NCBI GenBank assembly: GCA_005793645.1
Contig: SXRG01000074.1
Location: 1 to 17,670 of the forward strand
Length of the DNA: 17,670 nt
Source of the DNA: Burkholderiales bacterium
Lineage (GTDB): Bacteria > Pseudomonadota > Gammaproteobacteria > Burkholderiales > Thiobacillaceae
Reading direction: 5' to 3'
In this document: one piece after another, positions 1 to 7,670 of the stretch
How the letters are laid out: every line of letters starts with the position of its first letter
How positions within the stretch are numbered: the stretch's first letter is position 1
Translations under genes and position numbers: made by a program
The notes under the pieces: generated by a model
What the model was told of the DNA's origin: nothing
Seen by the model: the letters and a program-made list of their open reading frames with translations, nothing else
The model's database searches: none

Positions 1-753
1 ATCGCGGAAATATTCACCCATCGAGCAACCCGCATACGGGGCGATAAACTGCATGGCCGCAGGATCAGAGGAGGTCGCCGAGACGATGATGGTATGACCC
101 ATGGAGTCATGCTCTTCCAGCTTGCGCACCACATTGGCCACGGAGGAGGCCTTCTGGCCCACCGCGACATAGATACAAATGACCCCCGTACCCCTTTGAT
201 TAATGATGGTGTCAATCGCTACGGCCGTTTTGCCAGTCTGACGGTCACCAATAATCAGCTCGCGCTGACCACGGCCCACCGGGACCATCGCGTCGACGGA
301 CTTGAGGCCGGTCTGCATCGGTTGTGACACCGACTGACGGGAAATCACACCCGGCGCCACTTTTTCAACCGGAGCCGTCTCGGTGGCCCCCACCGGGCCC
401 TTGCCATCGATCGGTTGACCCAAGGCATTCACCACGCGGCCAATCAATGCGTGCCCCACCGGCACCTCTAGGATGCGCCCGGTGCACTTCACCGTATCGC
501 CCTCGGAAATATGCTCATATTCACCCAGCACCACCGCACCAACGGAATCGCGCTCCAGGTTCAAGGCCATACCAAAGGTGTTGCCCGGGAACTCGAGCAT
601 CTCGCCCTGCATCACCTCGGCAAGACCATGGATACGCACGATGCCATCCGTCACCGACACCACAGTTCCTTGGGTGCGAAGCTCGGAACCGGTCTCCATG
701 TTCTGGATCCGATTCTTGATCAGCGCGCTGATTTCAGAAGGGTTAAGTTGCAT
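1..753 (-). CDS. atpA: F1Fo ATP synthase subunit alpha, N-terminal part (cut by window edge)
   Basis: This is the alpha subunit of the F1 catalytic head, which forms the alpha3-beta3 hexamer and binds non-catalytic nucleotide. 251 codons are present, reading MQLNPSEISALIKNRI from an ATG at 753 and running off the left edge at the conserved MGEYFRD. The N-terminal beta-barrel covers about residues 25-95. The nucleotide-binding domain follows with a P-loop GDRQTGKT at residues 169-176 and the alpha-type stretch VAVGQKASSVA near 197-207. About half of a usual ~510-residue protein is present. It is the last atp gene visible in an I-B-E-F-H-A order, 70 bases after atpH; gamma, beta and epsilon genes are expected beyond the edge. 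A CCCGGAG sequence lies shortly upstream of the start. Family assignment is certain. Confidence 0.98.
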   Translation of the reverse strand, partial: MQLNPSEISALIKNRIQNMETGSELRTQGTVVSVTDGIVRIHGLAEVMQGEMLEFPGNTFGMALNLERDSVGAVVLGEYEHISEGDTVKCTGRILEVPVGHALIGRVVNALGQPIDGKGPVGATETAPVEKVAPGVISRQSVSQPMQTGLKSVDAMVPVGRGQRELIIGDRQTGKTAVAIDTIINQRGTGVICIYVAVGQKASSVANVVRKLEEHDSMGHTIIVSATSSDPAAMQFIAPYAGCSMGEYFRD

Positions 754-823
754 ACTGACTCCGGGTTTTCATCAATCTTTTAAGCCTGTTCGGGACCATC
801 CGCGAACCGGCAAATCTCAAATT

Positions 824-1360
824 TCAACTCGACATGGCCACAGCGAGATCAGCGATTTTGCCCCGAACCGAGGCATCCATCACTTCGTCTCCCACGGCAA
901 TGACAACACCACCAATCAAGGCCGCGTCCACCGAACTGGTGACCTGAACCTTGCGACCCAAACGGACCTCAAGTCGCTCCTGAAAGCCTGCCAATTGGGC
1001 TGCATCCAGCGGATAGGCCGTCGTGATATGGGCATCCACCTCGCCAGCCGCCTTAGCGCGGGCCTCTTCAAAAAGGCTCGCCACCGTGGGCAACAAGGGC
1101 AAGCGCTTGTTCTCGGCCAGGATACGAACCAGGTTGGCGGCATCCGCCGTCAAACGGTCACCGCCCACCGCTAGGAACAACTCCACCACACGCGCATCCG
1201 GAATGGCTGGGTTATGCGCCATATCCAGCACTTGATGATCAGAGGCAATCCCCGCCAACAAGGCCAACGTCTCGGACCAAGCCTGCCAAGATTGGCCATC
1301 CTGCGCCAACTGGGCCACCGCTTCTGCGTAAGGGCGCGCTACTGTGGTCAATTCCGCCAT
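824..1360 (-). CDS. atpH: F1Fo ATP synthase subunit delta
   Basis: Delta is the peripheral-stalk subunit that joins the top of F1 to the b dimer. The chosen ATG at 1360 gives 178 residues starting MAELTTVARPYAEA, which matches the typical OSCP/delta start and the 177-residue E. coli protein. The C-terminal signature is seen as GGVVIAVGDEVMDASVRGKIADLA. The open frame extends two codons further to a TTG at 1366 that would overlap the atpF stop, but the ATG fits the family better. The gene begins two bases after the atpF stop, so translation is probably coupled to atpF. Nothing is truncated or unusual in the product. Confidence 0.96.
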   Translation of the reverse strand: MAELTTVARPYAEAVAQLAQDGQSWQAWSETLALLAGIASDHQVLDMAHNPAIPDARVVELFLAVGGDRLTADAANLVRILAENKRLPLLPTVASLFEEARAKAAGEVDAHITTAYPLDAAQLAGFQERLEVRLGRKVQVTSSVDAALIGGVVIAVGDEVMDASVRGKIADLAVAMSS

Positions 1361-1362
1361 GG

Positions 1363-1833
1363 TCAAATCCCGTTCTTGATCTCTTCGAGTAAGGCGCTAT
1401 GCGCCTTGGCATCGACCTCGCGACGCAGGATCTGCTCTGCACCGGCCACAACCAATCCTGCAACCTGCTCGCGCAACTGCTCACGAGCGCGGAACACTTC
1501 CTGCTGAATCTCGGCCTGCGCCAAGGCCAGCTGGCGCTCGCCCTCAACCCTTGCATCTTGCTTAGACTGATCAATCACTTCAGCAGCGCGTTTCTCGGCC
1601 AGCGCGATGATTTCAGAGGCACGCTGCTTGGCATCGTGCAAGGACTCAACGGATCGCTTTGAAGCCAGCTCTAATTCGTGCCGACCGCGATCTGCTGCGG
1701 CTAGGCCATCTGCAATTTCCTTGCGGCGTGCCTCAAGGGCAGCCACGATGGGCGGCCACACAAAACGCATGCAGAACCACACGAAAATCGCGAAGGTGAT
1801 GGACTGGCCAATCAGGGTCATATTAATGTTCAT
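1363..1833 (-). CDS. atpF: F1Fo ATP synthase subunit b
   Basis: Subunit b forms the dimeric peripheral stalk that stops the F1 head rotating. The 156 residues equal the E. coli length. One N-terminal membrane helix (about residues 5-27, with SITFAIFVWFCMRFVW) is followed by a long charged helix rich in A, E, K and R, the expected parallel coiled coil. The N-terminal pattern MNINMTLIGQ resembles MNLNATILGQ of E. coli, and the C-terminal region keeps REQLREQVAGLVVAGAEQIL. It lies 36 bases after atpE and just before atpH. Confidence 0.97.
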   Translation of the reverse strand: MNINMTLIGQSITFAIFVWFCMRFVWPPIVAALEARRKEIADGLAAADRGRHELELASKRSVESLHDAKQRASEIIALAEKRAAEVIDQSKQDARVEGERQLALAQAEIQQEVFRAREQLREQVAGLVVAGAEQILRREVDAKAHSALLEEIKNGI

Positions 1834-1869
1834 ACCCCAAGCCTACCTTTCTGCGTATCAGGCGATGAC

Positions 1870-2109
1870 TTAGGCCGCAACCGCGAACAGAACATACATG
1901 GCCAAACCAACAGCAATCATCGGCACGGCGTCAACCAGACCCATAACGATAAAGAACTGGGTGCGCAACATCGGAATCAGCTCCGGCTGGCGGGCCGCGC
2001 CTTCCAGAAAACGGCCACCAAGGATGCCAATACCAACGGCCGCACCAAGGGCGCCAAGACCCATCATGATGGCGCCGGCGATGAAGAGCAGAGCTTGAAT
2101 TTCGGTCAT
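1870..2109 (-). CDS. atpE: F1Fo ATP synthase subunit c (proteolipid)
   Basis: Subunit c makes the membrane rotor ring that carries protons. The 79 residues form a two-helix hairpin: helix 1 is glycine-rich (GALGAAVGIGILGG), the polar loop carries RQP at residues 40-42, and helix 2 holds the proton-binding aspartate D60 in the context FIVMGLVDAVPMIAVGLAMY. The region around D60 resembles the E. coli proton-type subunit, so a proton enzyme is inferred. A strong AGGAG lies about 8 bases before the ATG, in keeping with the high copy number needed for the ring. It follows atpB by 37 bases. Confidence 0.98.
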   Translation of the reverse strand: MTEIQALLFIAGAIMMGLGALGAAVGIGILGGRFLEGAARQPELIPMLRTQFFIVMGLVDAVPMIAVGLAMYVLFAVAA

Positions 2110-2146
2110 TTGTTACTCCTGTTTCAACAAGTCAAAGTGGGATTAA

Positions 2147-2989
2147 TTAGTGATGTTCCTGATGCGCCATGTCCATATAGACGATGGTCAGCGTCATGAA
2201 GATAAAAGCCTGCAGGGTAATGATCAGGATGTGGAACACCGCCCACGCCCACTGCAGCACGCCACCCGTCAACGCCAGCACGGCACCACCGGAGAACATC
2301 AGGGCAATAAGGATGAAGATCATCTCACCGGCATACATATTGCCGAATAACCGCAATGCCAGCGAAACGGGTTTTGCAATCAGGTTGACACCCTCGAGCA
2401 GCAGGTTAGCCGGTAGGCCCCATTTTCCGAAAGGTTGCAAGGTCAGTTCGCCCACGAAACCGCCGACACCCTTCATCTTGATGCTGTAGTACAGCACCAG
2501 GAAAAAGACCGCAAGAGACATACCAAAGGTAGCATTTGGATCTGTGGTCGCCACCACCTTCATATACGGAAGGCCCAGCATCGTAGCCAAGCCCGGAATC
2601 CAGTCGATTGGCAGGAGATCCATCAGGTTCATCAGAAAGATCCAGATGAAAATGGTCAGGGCCAGCGGGGCCACCATATTGTTGCGCGCCGTAAAGGAGC
2701 CGCGGACGGCGCCGTCAATAAATTCGACGATCCACTCAACGAAATTTTGCATCCCGCCGGGGATCCCAGCCTTCGCACGCCTTGCCACGCCATGAAAGAG
2801 AAACAGGAAGGCCGCGCCCAACAGGATAGAAAAACCCATGGTGTCCAGATTAATGGCAAAGAAACCCATCTCCTTTGCCTCCTGCACACTGTGAGCCAAG
2901 CCCCAGCTACCGTCAGCATGCTGACCATAGGTCAGGTTTTGCAGGTGGTGCTTGATGTATTCCGCCGAGCTATGCGCTTCCGATGACAT
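2147..2989 (-). CDS. atpB: F1Fo ATP synthase subunit a
   Basis: Subunit a is the stator channel beside the c-ring, with the half-channels for proton entry and exit. The 280-residue protein has several hydrophobic helices. The signature region LLEGVNLIAKPVSLALRLFG carries the essential arginine at R213 (equivalent to E. coli R210), followed by N216, E222 and H253 at the positions expected for the proton path. An N-terminal soluble stretch (residues 1-45) with EYIKHHLQNLT is typical of the beta/gamma family. The gene starts 16 bases after the atpI stop with AGGA upstream. Confidence 0.98.
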   Translation of the reverse strand: MSSEAHSSAEYIKHHLQNLTYGQHADGSWGLAHSVQEAKEMGFFAINLDTMGFSILLGAAFLFLFHGVARRAKAGIPGGMQNFVEWIVEFIDGAVRGSFTARNNMVAPLALTIFIWIFLMNLMDLLPIDWIPGLATMLGLPYMKVVATTDPNATFGMSLAVFFLVLYYSIKMKGVGGFVGELTLQPFGKWGLPANLLLEGVNLIAKPVSLALRLFGNMYAGEMIFILIALMFSGGAVLALTGGVLQWAWAVFHILIITLQAFIFMTLTIVYMDMAHQEHH

Positions 2990-3005
2990 TGGTCTATCTT
3001 CCTAC

Positions 3006-3386
3006 TCACGCCTTATCGCGCCAAATTAAAGCCGCCAGCAACCAGCCGACTTGCCCTGTTACAAATCCCGCCAGCAGAGACCGCGCCTCCAAATGCAGCC
3101 ACAGCGCCCCACCCAAAAAAACCACAAGCCCCACATACCGCTCTACCATCGAGCGGTAAAAAAACCGCATATGACGCCCAGGATCACTGGTCACTATCCG
3201 GCGCCCCTGATGCCAACGCCAAACCAACCAGCCCGAATTTGCCAAGGCGATCAGCGCACCAACACACCACCCCATGGCAAGCGGGCCGTATCCAAGAAGG
3301 GCCAAAACCAGAACACCTGCCAACGCAAACCCAGACTGAACAACCAATCCCCAAGTAAAACTCGCCGTCATTTCAGTCGCGCTCAT
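3006..3386 (-). CDS. atpI: ATP synthase accessory protein AtpI (UncI)
   Basis: This is a 126-residue small membrane protein at the head of the atp operon. Four hydrophobic stretches are visible (about residues 11-33, 35-55, 83-102 and 103-121), as in the UncI/AtpI family, which assists c-ring assembly and may affect magnesium uptake in other bacteria. Sequence conservation in this family is low, so the call rests on length, membrane topology and position directly before atpB. The ATG at 3386 was chosen because it is the first in frame; no clear Shine-Dalgarno sequence lies close to it. Confidence 0.85.
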   Translation of the reverse strand: MSATEMTASFTWGLVVQSGFALAGVLVLALLGYGPLAMGWCVGALIALANSGWLVWRWHQGRRIVTSDPGRHMRFFYRSMVERYVGLVVFLGGALWLHLEARSLLAGFVTGQVGWLLAALIWRDKA

Positions 3387-3419
3387 TCTACCGAATTGAG
3401 ACCTTCAAAGCAACCATTA

Positions 3420-3447
3420 ATATTACTTATGGGACGAGGTTTGTAAG
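3420..3447 (-). promoter_or_regulatory. candidate sigma70-type promoter for the atp operon
   Basis: On the minus strand, CTTACA (3447-3442, 4 of 6 matches to TTGACA) is separated by 16 bases from TAATAT (3425-3420, 4 of 6 matches to TATAAT). It sits in the 72-base gap between parB and atpI, the natural place for an atp operon promoter. Both boxes are only moderate matches, so this is tentative. Confidence 0.35.
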
Positions 3448-3458
3448 GTCGCAAATTC

Positions 3459-4292
3459 CTAGGACATTCGCGCCAACAGGCCATCCAATTGGTCCAGGTC
3501 ATCAAAATGGAAGATAACTCGGCCGGCCCCCTTTCGATTGGCAGAGATCTGTACCGTCGTAGCAAAGCGCTGAGCCAGTGCTTCTTCTAGCTGCACCACA
3601 TCGCGATCTTTCTGGCGCGGCCCCGCTGGCGGGGCCAACATCCGCGCAGCCAATTTCTCGGCCTCACGCGCCGACAAGCCCCGACGCGCAATTTCATGTG
3701 CCGCATCGGTCTGATCAGCCGCCCTGAGTGGCAACAAAGCCCGCGCATGGCCCATATCAATGCGGCCATCCATCAACATGGCCTGTACCGGCTTACTCAA
3801 TTGCAACAGGCGCAAGAGGTTAGAAACCGCCGGCCGCGAACGGCTCACAGATTCAGCCGCCATCTGATGCGTCATGCCAAATTCTTGAATCAATCGCTGT
3901 AGCCCCAAGGCCTCCTCCAGCGGATTAAGGTCTTCGCGCTGAATATTTTCAACCAAAGCCATCTTCAACGCGGCCTCGTCCGGCACATTGCGAACCAGCA
4001 CCGGCACCTCGCTCAGACCTGCCAGATGACTCGCCCGCCAGCGGCGTTCGCCCGCGATAATCTCGTAATTCCCGGTCGGGAGTCCACGCGCCAGGATAGG
4101 CTGCATCAAGCCCTGACTTTTTATGGACTCCGCCAACTCCGTGAGATGATTCTCGTCCATGTGTGTACGAGGCTGATATTTGCCCGGCACGAGTTGATCC
4201 AAGCGCAGCGAAAGCATGCGCTCGCCTTCGTTGGCGGTGTCATCTGAGAGCAGCGCGTCCAAACCACGCCCCAAACCTTTGAGTTTAGCCAT
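3459..4292 (-). CDS. parB: chromosome-partitioning protein ParB (parS-binding CTPase)
   Basis: ParB binds parS sites near the origin, uses CTP to clamp and slide on DNA, and forms the partition complex with ParA. The ATG at 4292 gives 277 residues beginning MAKLKGLGRGLDALLSDD, the usual ParB start that includes the ParA-interacting segment; the open frame upstream of it is only parA out of frame. The N-terminal CTPase domain (about 25-120) has GERRWRA at 81-87 and ENIQRED at 115-121. A helix-turn-helix region follows (about 135-165, MTHQMAAESVSRSRPAVSNLLRLL), then a C-terminal dimerisation domain. A GGAGG at 4302-4298 lies five bases before the start, inside parA. The gene overlaps parA by 8 bases, so the pair is co-translated. 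Confidence 0.97.
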   Translation of the reverse strand: MAKLKGLGRGLDALLSDDTANEGERMLSLRLDQLVPGKYQPRTHMDENHLTELAESIKSQGLMQPILARGLPTGNYEIIAGERRWRASHLAGLSEVPVLVRNVPDEAALKMALVENIQREDLNPLEEALGLQRLIQEFGMTHQMAAESVSRSRPAVSNLLRLLQLSKPVQAMLMDGRIDMGHARALLPLRAADQTDAAHEIARRGLSAREAEKLAARMLAPPAGPRQKDRDVVQLEEALAQRFATTVQISANRKGAGRVIFHFDDLDQLDGLLARMS

Positions 4293-5061
4293 GACGGCCT
4301 CCGGTATGTCGGCGCAGGTGTTCCTGCGCCAGTTGCAGATAGGCTTGCGCCCCCTTCGAATTGCGATCATAGGCCAGGGCAGACAGACCATGGCTCGGCG
4401 CCTCGGCCAGCCGTACATTGCGGGGAATAACCGCGTCGTACACCTTGTCACCAAAGTGCTGCTTAAGTTGCTCGGAGACCTGCTGCGCCAACAAGCTACG
4501 CGGGTCATACATGGCACGCACCAACCCCGCAATTTCAATGCCCGGATTGAGTCGGCCCTTGATCAGCCGCACGGTGTTAACCAAGTCAGAAAGGCCTTCG
4601 AGAGCAAAATACTCGCACTGCATGGGGATCATCACCCCATCGGCTGCCGTTAGCGCGTTGATGGTCAGCAAATTCAGCGCCGGCGGACAGTCGATCAACA
4701 TATAGTCGTACTCATGACGCGCCAAATTTAACGCGCCCTGCAGACGAAATTCACGCCGCTCCTCATCGACCAACTCGACCTCGGCACCCGCCAGCTCGCG
4801 ATTAGCCGGCAAAACATCATAACCATTACTCGTGCTGACCCGTGCCTCGACCAGGGTCGCCTGACCCAGCAGAACTTGATACACCGACCGCTCCAAATGC
4901 TGCTTGGCAACCCCACTACCCATGGTGGCGTTTCCCTGCGGATCGAGATCAACCAGCAAGACCCGTTGCCCCAACTGGGCCAACCCGGCCGCCAGATTCA
5001 CCGTGGTCGTGGTCTTGCCAACGCCCCCCTTCTGATTAGTTACCGCAAGGATTTGTGCCAT
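4285..5061 (-). CDS. parA: chromosome-partitioning ATPase ParA (Soj family)
   Basis: ParA is a deviant-Walker ATPase that binds nucleoid DNA as an ATP dimer and moves ParB-bound origins. The product of 258 residues starts MAQILAVTNQKGGVGKTT, with the deviant Walker A motif KGGVGKTT at 11-18, the A-prime motif DLDPQGN at 38-44 and Walker B in YMLIDCPPAL near 120. No N-terminal helix-turn-helix extension is present, so it is the short chromosomal type rather than a plasmid ParA. The ATG at 5061 shares one base with the rsmG stop (TGATG), and GGAGG lies four bases upstream, so this start is preferred over the in-frame TTG one codon earlier. Confidence 0.97.
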   Translation of the reverse strand: MAQILAVTNQKGGVGKTTTTVNLAAGLAQLGQRVLLVDLDPQGNATMGSGVAKQHLERSVYQVLLGQATLVEARVSTSNGYDVLPANRELAGAEVELVDEERREFRLQGALNLARHEYDYMLIDCPPALNLLTINALTAADGVMIPMQCEYFALEGLSDLVNTVRLIKGRLNPGIEIAGLVRAMYDPRSLLAQQVSEQLKQHFGDKVYDAVIPRNVRLAEAPSHGLSALAYDRNSKGAQAYLQLAQEHLRRHTGGRHG

Positions 5062-5705
5062 CAAACCTCCACCGCGCGCGGTCTCAAAACCAAGAGATGA
5101 CGCTGCGCTTCTAGGCCTGGAACCCTTAATTCAATCTCTTCACACACAACAGCCTCCTGAAGTTTTGTGACCTCTTCATGCGGATACAACCCCTTCATCG
5201 CGAGCCAACATCCCCCCTCAGCCAACACATGGCGGGTCAAGCACACAAAGTCATTAAGATTTGCAAATGCGCGCGCGGTGATTTGCGCAAAAGGGCCAGC
5301 CTGCAAGGCCTCAACACGCCCATGAACGACCGTCACTCGCCTTGCTAGGCCAAGCTCTATCGCTGTCTGCTGCATAAAGGCGGCCTTTTTCTGGCTGGCA
5401 TCAATCAGCGTCACCTTAAGATCAGGGCGTGCCAGCGCCAACGGAAGACCCGGAAAACCCGCTCCGCTACCCACATCCAGCAAAGGTCCGGCGCTCACAT
5501 AGGGCAAAAGTGCGAGACTATCGAGAAGGTGGTGCGTCAACTGCCGTTCGGGCTCAACAATGGCCGTCAGATTGTAGGTTTTGTTCCATTTCTGCAGTAG
5601 GCCCAGATAGTCCAACAACTGCGCCCGAACCGAATCCGGGAGTTCCAGATGCAGGGCGGCCAAACCTTCCTTAAGAGCCTCGTCCAGGGGCTTGTTCAGA
5701 CTCAT
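5061..5705 (-). CDS. rsmG: 16S rRNA (guanine527-N7)-methyltransferase RsmG
   Basis: RsmG (formerly GidB) methylates N7 of G527 in 16S rRNA using S-adenosylmethionine; its loss gives low-level streptomycin resistance in several bacteria. The 214-residue product has the family N-terminus KWNKTYNLTAI (about 39-49), the SAM-binding loop LLDVGSGAGFPGLPLA (75-90) and the conserved ITARAFANLNDF (142-153). The start was set at ATG 5705 because it overlaps the mnmG stop as ATGA and matches the family length (E. coli 207). A long upstream extension of the frame is mnmG in another frame. Confidence 0.97.
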   Translation of the reverse strand: MSLNKPLDEALKEGLAALHLELPDSVRAQLLDYLGLLQKWNKTYNLTAIVEPERQLTHHLLDSLALLPYVSAGPLLDVGSGAGFPGLPLALARPDLKVTLIDASQKKAAFMQQTAIELGLARRVTVVHGRVEALQAGPFAQITARAFANLNDFVCLTRHVLAEGGCWLAMKGLYPHEEVTKLQEAVVCEEIELRVPGLEAQRHLLVLRPRAVEV

Positions 5706-7591
5706 GCCGCTCGTCCCCCTATTCCACGTCGCTTCAGGTGCACCTGCAGCACCGAAACAGCCGCCGGTGTGACGCCGGAAATCCGCGCGGCCTGACCCAG
5801 CGTGGCCGGTCGCAATTGGTTCAATTTCTGCCGCACCTCGATCGACAAACCATGAATTTGAGCATAGTCGATATCGTCCGGCAGACGCGTCTCTTCCTGC
5901 AACCGGCCGTGTTCGACCTCTTCCCGCTGCCGGTCTACATAGCCGGCGTATTTGGCCGCAATCTCCAGTTGTTCTACTACAGCCGAATCCTCTACAACCG
6001 GGCCGACGCCAGACCAACTCATCAGGCCCTCATAACGCACCGCCGGCCGGCGCAGCAGATCAAAAAGGTTGTATTCGTGATCGATTGCCTGACCCAACAC
6101 GCGTTCGGCCTCGTGCGCCGACAAAATAGCCGGATTGACCCAAGTGGCCTTGAGCCGTTCGGTCTCCTGCGCGACCGCGTCACGCTTACGGGCAAAGATA
6201 TCCCAACGCGCATCATCAACCAGACCCATACGACGGCCCGCCTCCGTCAAGCGCAGATCGGCATTGTCCTCACGCAGAGACAACCGGTACTCTGCTCGAC
6301 TCGTAAACATCCGATAAGGCTCCTGTACCCCACGCGTGGTCAAGTCATCCACCATCACCCCGATGTAAGCCTCGTCTCGCCGCGGCCACCATGCCGCCTC
6401 GTCACGCGCCCGCCGCGCGGCATTCAGACCCGCCAACAAACCCTGTGCAGCAGCCTCTTCATAACCCGTTGTCCCATTAATCTGCCCAGCAAAAAACAAG
6501 CCACTAATGGCCTGTGTTTCAAGACTCGGCTGCAATCCGCGTGGATCGTAATAATCGTATTCAATCGCATAGCCAGGGCGAAGGATATGCGCATTCTCCA
6601 ATCCCCGGATTGAATGCACCAAATCCAATTGCACATCGAAAGACAGACTGGTCGAGATCCCATTAGGGTAAACCTCGTGCGTCTCCAGGCCTTCGGGCTC
6701 AAGAAAGATCGGATGCCCATCCTTGCCGGCAAAACGCGTGATCTTGTCCTCGATGGATGGACAGTACCGCGGCCCAACCCCCTCGATGACCCCGGTATAA
6801 AGCGGTGAACGATCCAGGCCGGCGCGGATAATATCGTGAGTGCGGGCATTGGTGTGGGTCATCCAGCAGGATAATTGGCGCGGATGCAGTGCGCGCGTGC
6901 CGATAAAGGAGAACACCGGTTCTGGAGTGTCGCCCGGCTGCTCCTGCAACACGGAAAAGTCGATGCTGCGCCCATCAATGCGCGGCGGAGTGCCCGTCTT
7001 CAGGCGTCCCACCGGCAGGGCCAACTCCTTAAGCCGCGCCGCCAACGACAAAGAAGGCGGATCTCCCAGGCGCCCCGCCTGAAAACGCTCCAAGCCCACA
7101 TGGATCAAACCGTCAAGAAAAGTACCCGTGGTCAGCACCACCACGCGGGTTCGAAAGCTCACCCCCAGCTGGGTACGCACGCCCGTGACGCGATCACCGT
7201 CCAGCAACAAGTCATCGACGGCCTGCTGAAACAAGGTCAGGTTTGGCTGATTTTCAAGGGAGTTACGGATGGCCGACTTGTACAACGCACGATCCGCCTG
7301 CGCCCGCGTGGCGCGAACGGCAGGTCCCTTGCTGGCATTAAGGGTCCGAAACTGGATCCCGGCCATATCCGTCACCAAGGCCATGACCCCTCCCAGGGCA
7401 TCCACCTCACGCACCAGATGACCCTTGCCGATCCCGCCAATGGAGGGGTTGCAAGACATCGCGCCCAACGTATCAATATTATGTGTCAGCAGCAGAGTTT
7501 CACAACCCATGCGTGCGCTGGCCAGCGCCGCCTCAGTGCCGGCATGGCCTCCACCTACCACAATAACATCAAATTCTTTTGGGAAATACAT
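5702..7591 (-). CDS. mnmG: tRNA uridine-5-carboxymethylaminomethyl modification enzyme MnmG (GidA)
   Basis: MnmG is the FAD enzyme that works with MnmE to install (carboxymethyl)aminomethyl at C5 of wobble U34 in certain tRNAs. The ATG at 7591 gives 629 residues, exactly the E. coli length, beginning MYFPKEFDVIVVGGGHAGTEAA with the FAD-binding GGGHAG at 13-18. Other family signatures are SCNPSIGGIGKGHLVREVD (about 46-64), EGVGPRYCPSIEDK, and GYEEAAAQGLLAGLNAARRA. The C-terminal helical domain ends RISGVTPAAVSVLQVHLKRR. The in-frame ATG seven codons upstream is not preferred: the chosen start has GGAGG five bases before it. The stop overlaps rsmG. Confidence 0.98.
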   Translation of the reverse strand: MYFPKEFDVIVVGGGHAGTEAALASARMGCETLLLTHNIDTLGAMSCNPSIGGIGKGHLVREVDALGGVMALVTDMAGIQFRTLNASKGPAVRATRAQADRALYKSAIRNSLENQPNLTLFQQAVDDLLLDGDRVTGVRTQLGVSFRTRVVVLTTGTFLDGLIHVGLERFQAGRLGDPPSLSLAARLKELALPVGRLKTGTPPRIDGRSIDFSVLQEQPGDTPEPVFSFIGTRALHPRQLSCWMTHTNARTHDIIRAGLDRSPLYTGVIEGVGPRYCPSIEDKITRFAGKDGHPIFLEPEGLETHEVYPNGISTSLSFDVQLDLVHSIRGLENAHILRPGYAIEYDYYDPRGLQPSLETQAISGLFFAGQINGTTGYEEAAAQGLLAGLNAARRARDEAAWWPRRDEAYIGVMVDDLTTRGVQEPYRMFTSRAEYRLSLREDNADLRLTEAGRRMGLVDDARWDIFARKRDAVAQETERLKATWVNPAILSAHEAERVLGQAIDHEYNLFDLLRRPAVRYEGLMSWSGVGPVVEDSAVVEQLEIAAKYAGYVDRQREEVEHGRLQEETRLPDDIDYAQIHGLSIEVRQKLNQLRPATLGQAARISGVTPAAVSVLQVHLKRRGIGGRAA

Positions 7592-7595
7592 CACC

Positions 7596-7610
7596 GCCTC
7601 CAGAGGAGGC
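7596..7610 (-). promoter_or_regulatory. hairpin covering the mnmG Shine-Dalgarno sequence
   Basis: On the minus strand GCCTCC (7610-7605), loop TCT and GGAGGC (7601-7596) form a perfect 6-bp GC-rich stem with a three-base loop. The GGAGG in the second arm is the mnmG ribosome binding site, five bases before the ATG at 7591. If it folds in the mRNA, the hairpin would hide the site and lower initiation unless translation or a factor opens it. The pairing is seen directly; regulation is inferred. Confidence 0.5.
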
Positions 7611-7640
7611 AATCATACCACCACCACCCGGGCACGATCA

Positions 7641-7670
7641 CACTGAGTGTTTCACATGAAACATTCAGTG
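7641..7670. repeat. 30-bp near-perfect palindrome enclosing a parS-like core
   Basis: Arms CACTGA (7641-7646) and TCAGTG (7665-7670) flank the 16-bp core at 7648-7663, with single unpaired positions at 7647 and 7664. Outside those positions and the two central bases the whole 30 bp is an inverted repeat. The right arm contains the last codon and stop of the ABC exporter gene on the minus strand. As RNA it could fold into a long hairpin, but no U-run follows, so it does not look like a standard intrinsic terminator. Confidence 0.7.
7648..7663. promoter_or_regulatory. parS-like site (left of origin)
   Basis: TGTTTCACATGAAACA differs from the widely conserved chromosomal parS TGTTTCACGTGAAACA at one central base (G to A). 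It lies between the ABC exporter and mnmG, about 2.6 kb from parA and 5.8 kb left of the dnaA start. The same 16-mer recurs at 16121-16136. ParB binding is inferred from sequence and from the nearby parA-parB genes. Confidence 0.8.

Noticed and set aside
473..1174. Plus-strand open frame of 233 codons opposite atpA and atpH
   Set aside because: Covers two real minus-strand genes and their spacer; no family resemblance.
5738..6613. Plus-strand open frame of 291 codons opposite mnmG
   Set aside because: Shadow of the mnmG coding strand; no recognisable domain and no ribosome binding site.
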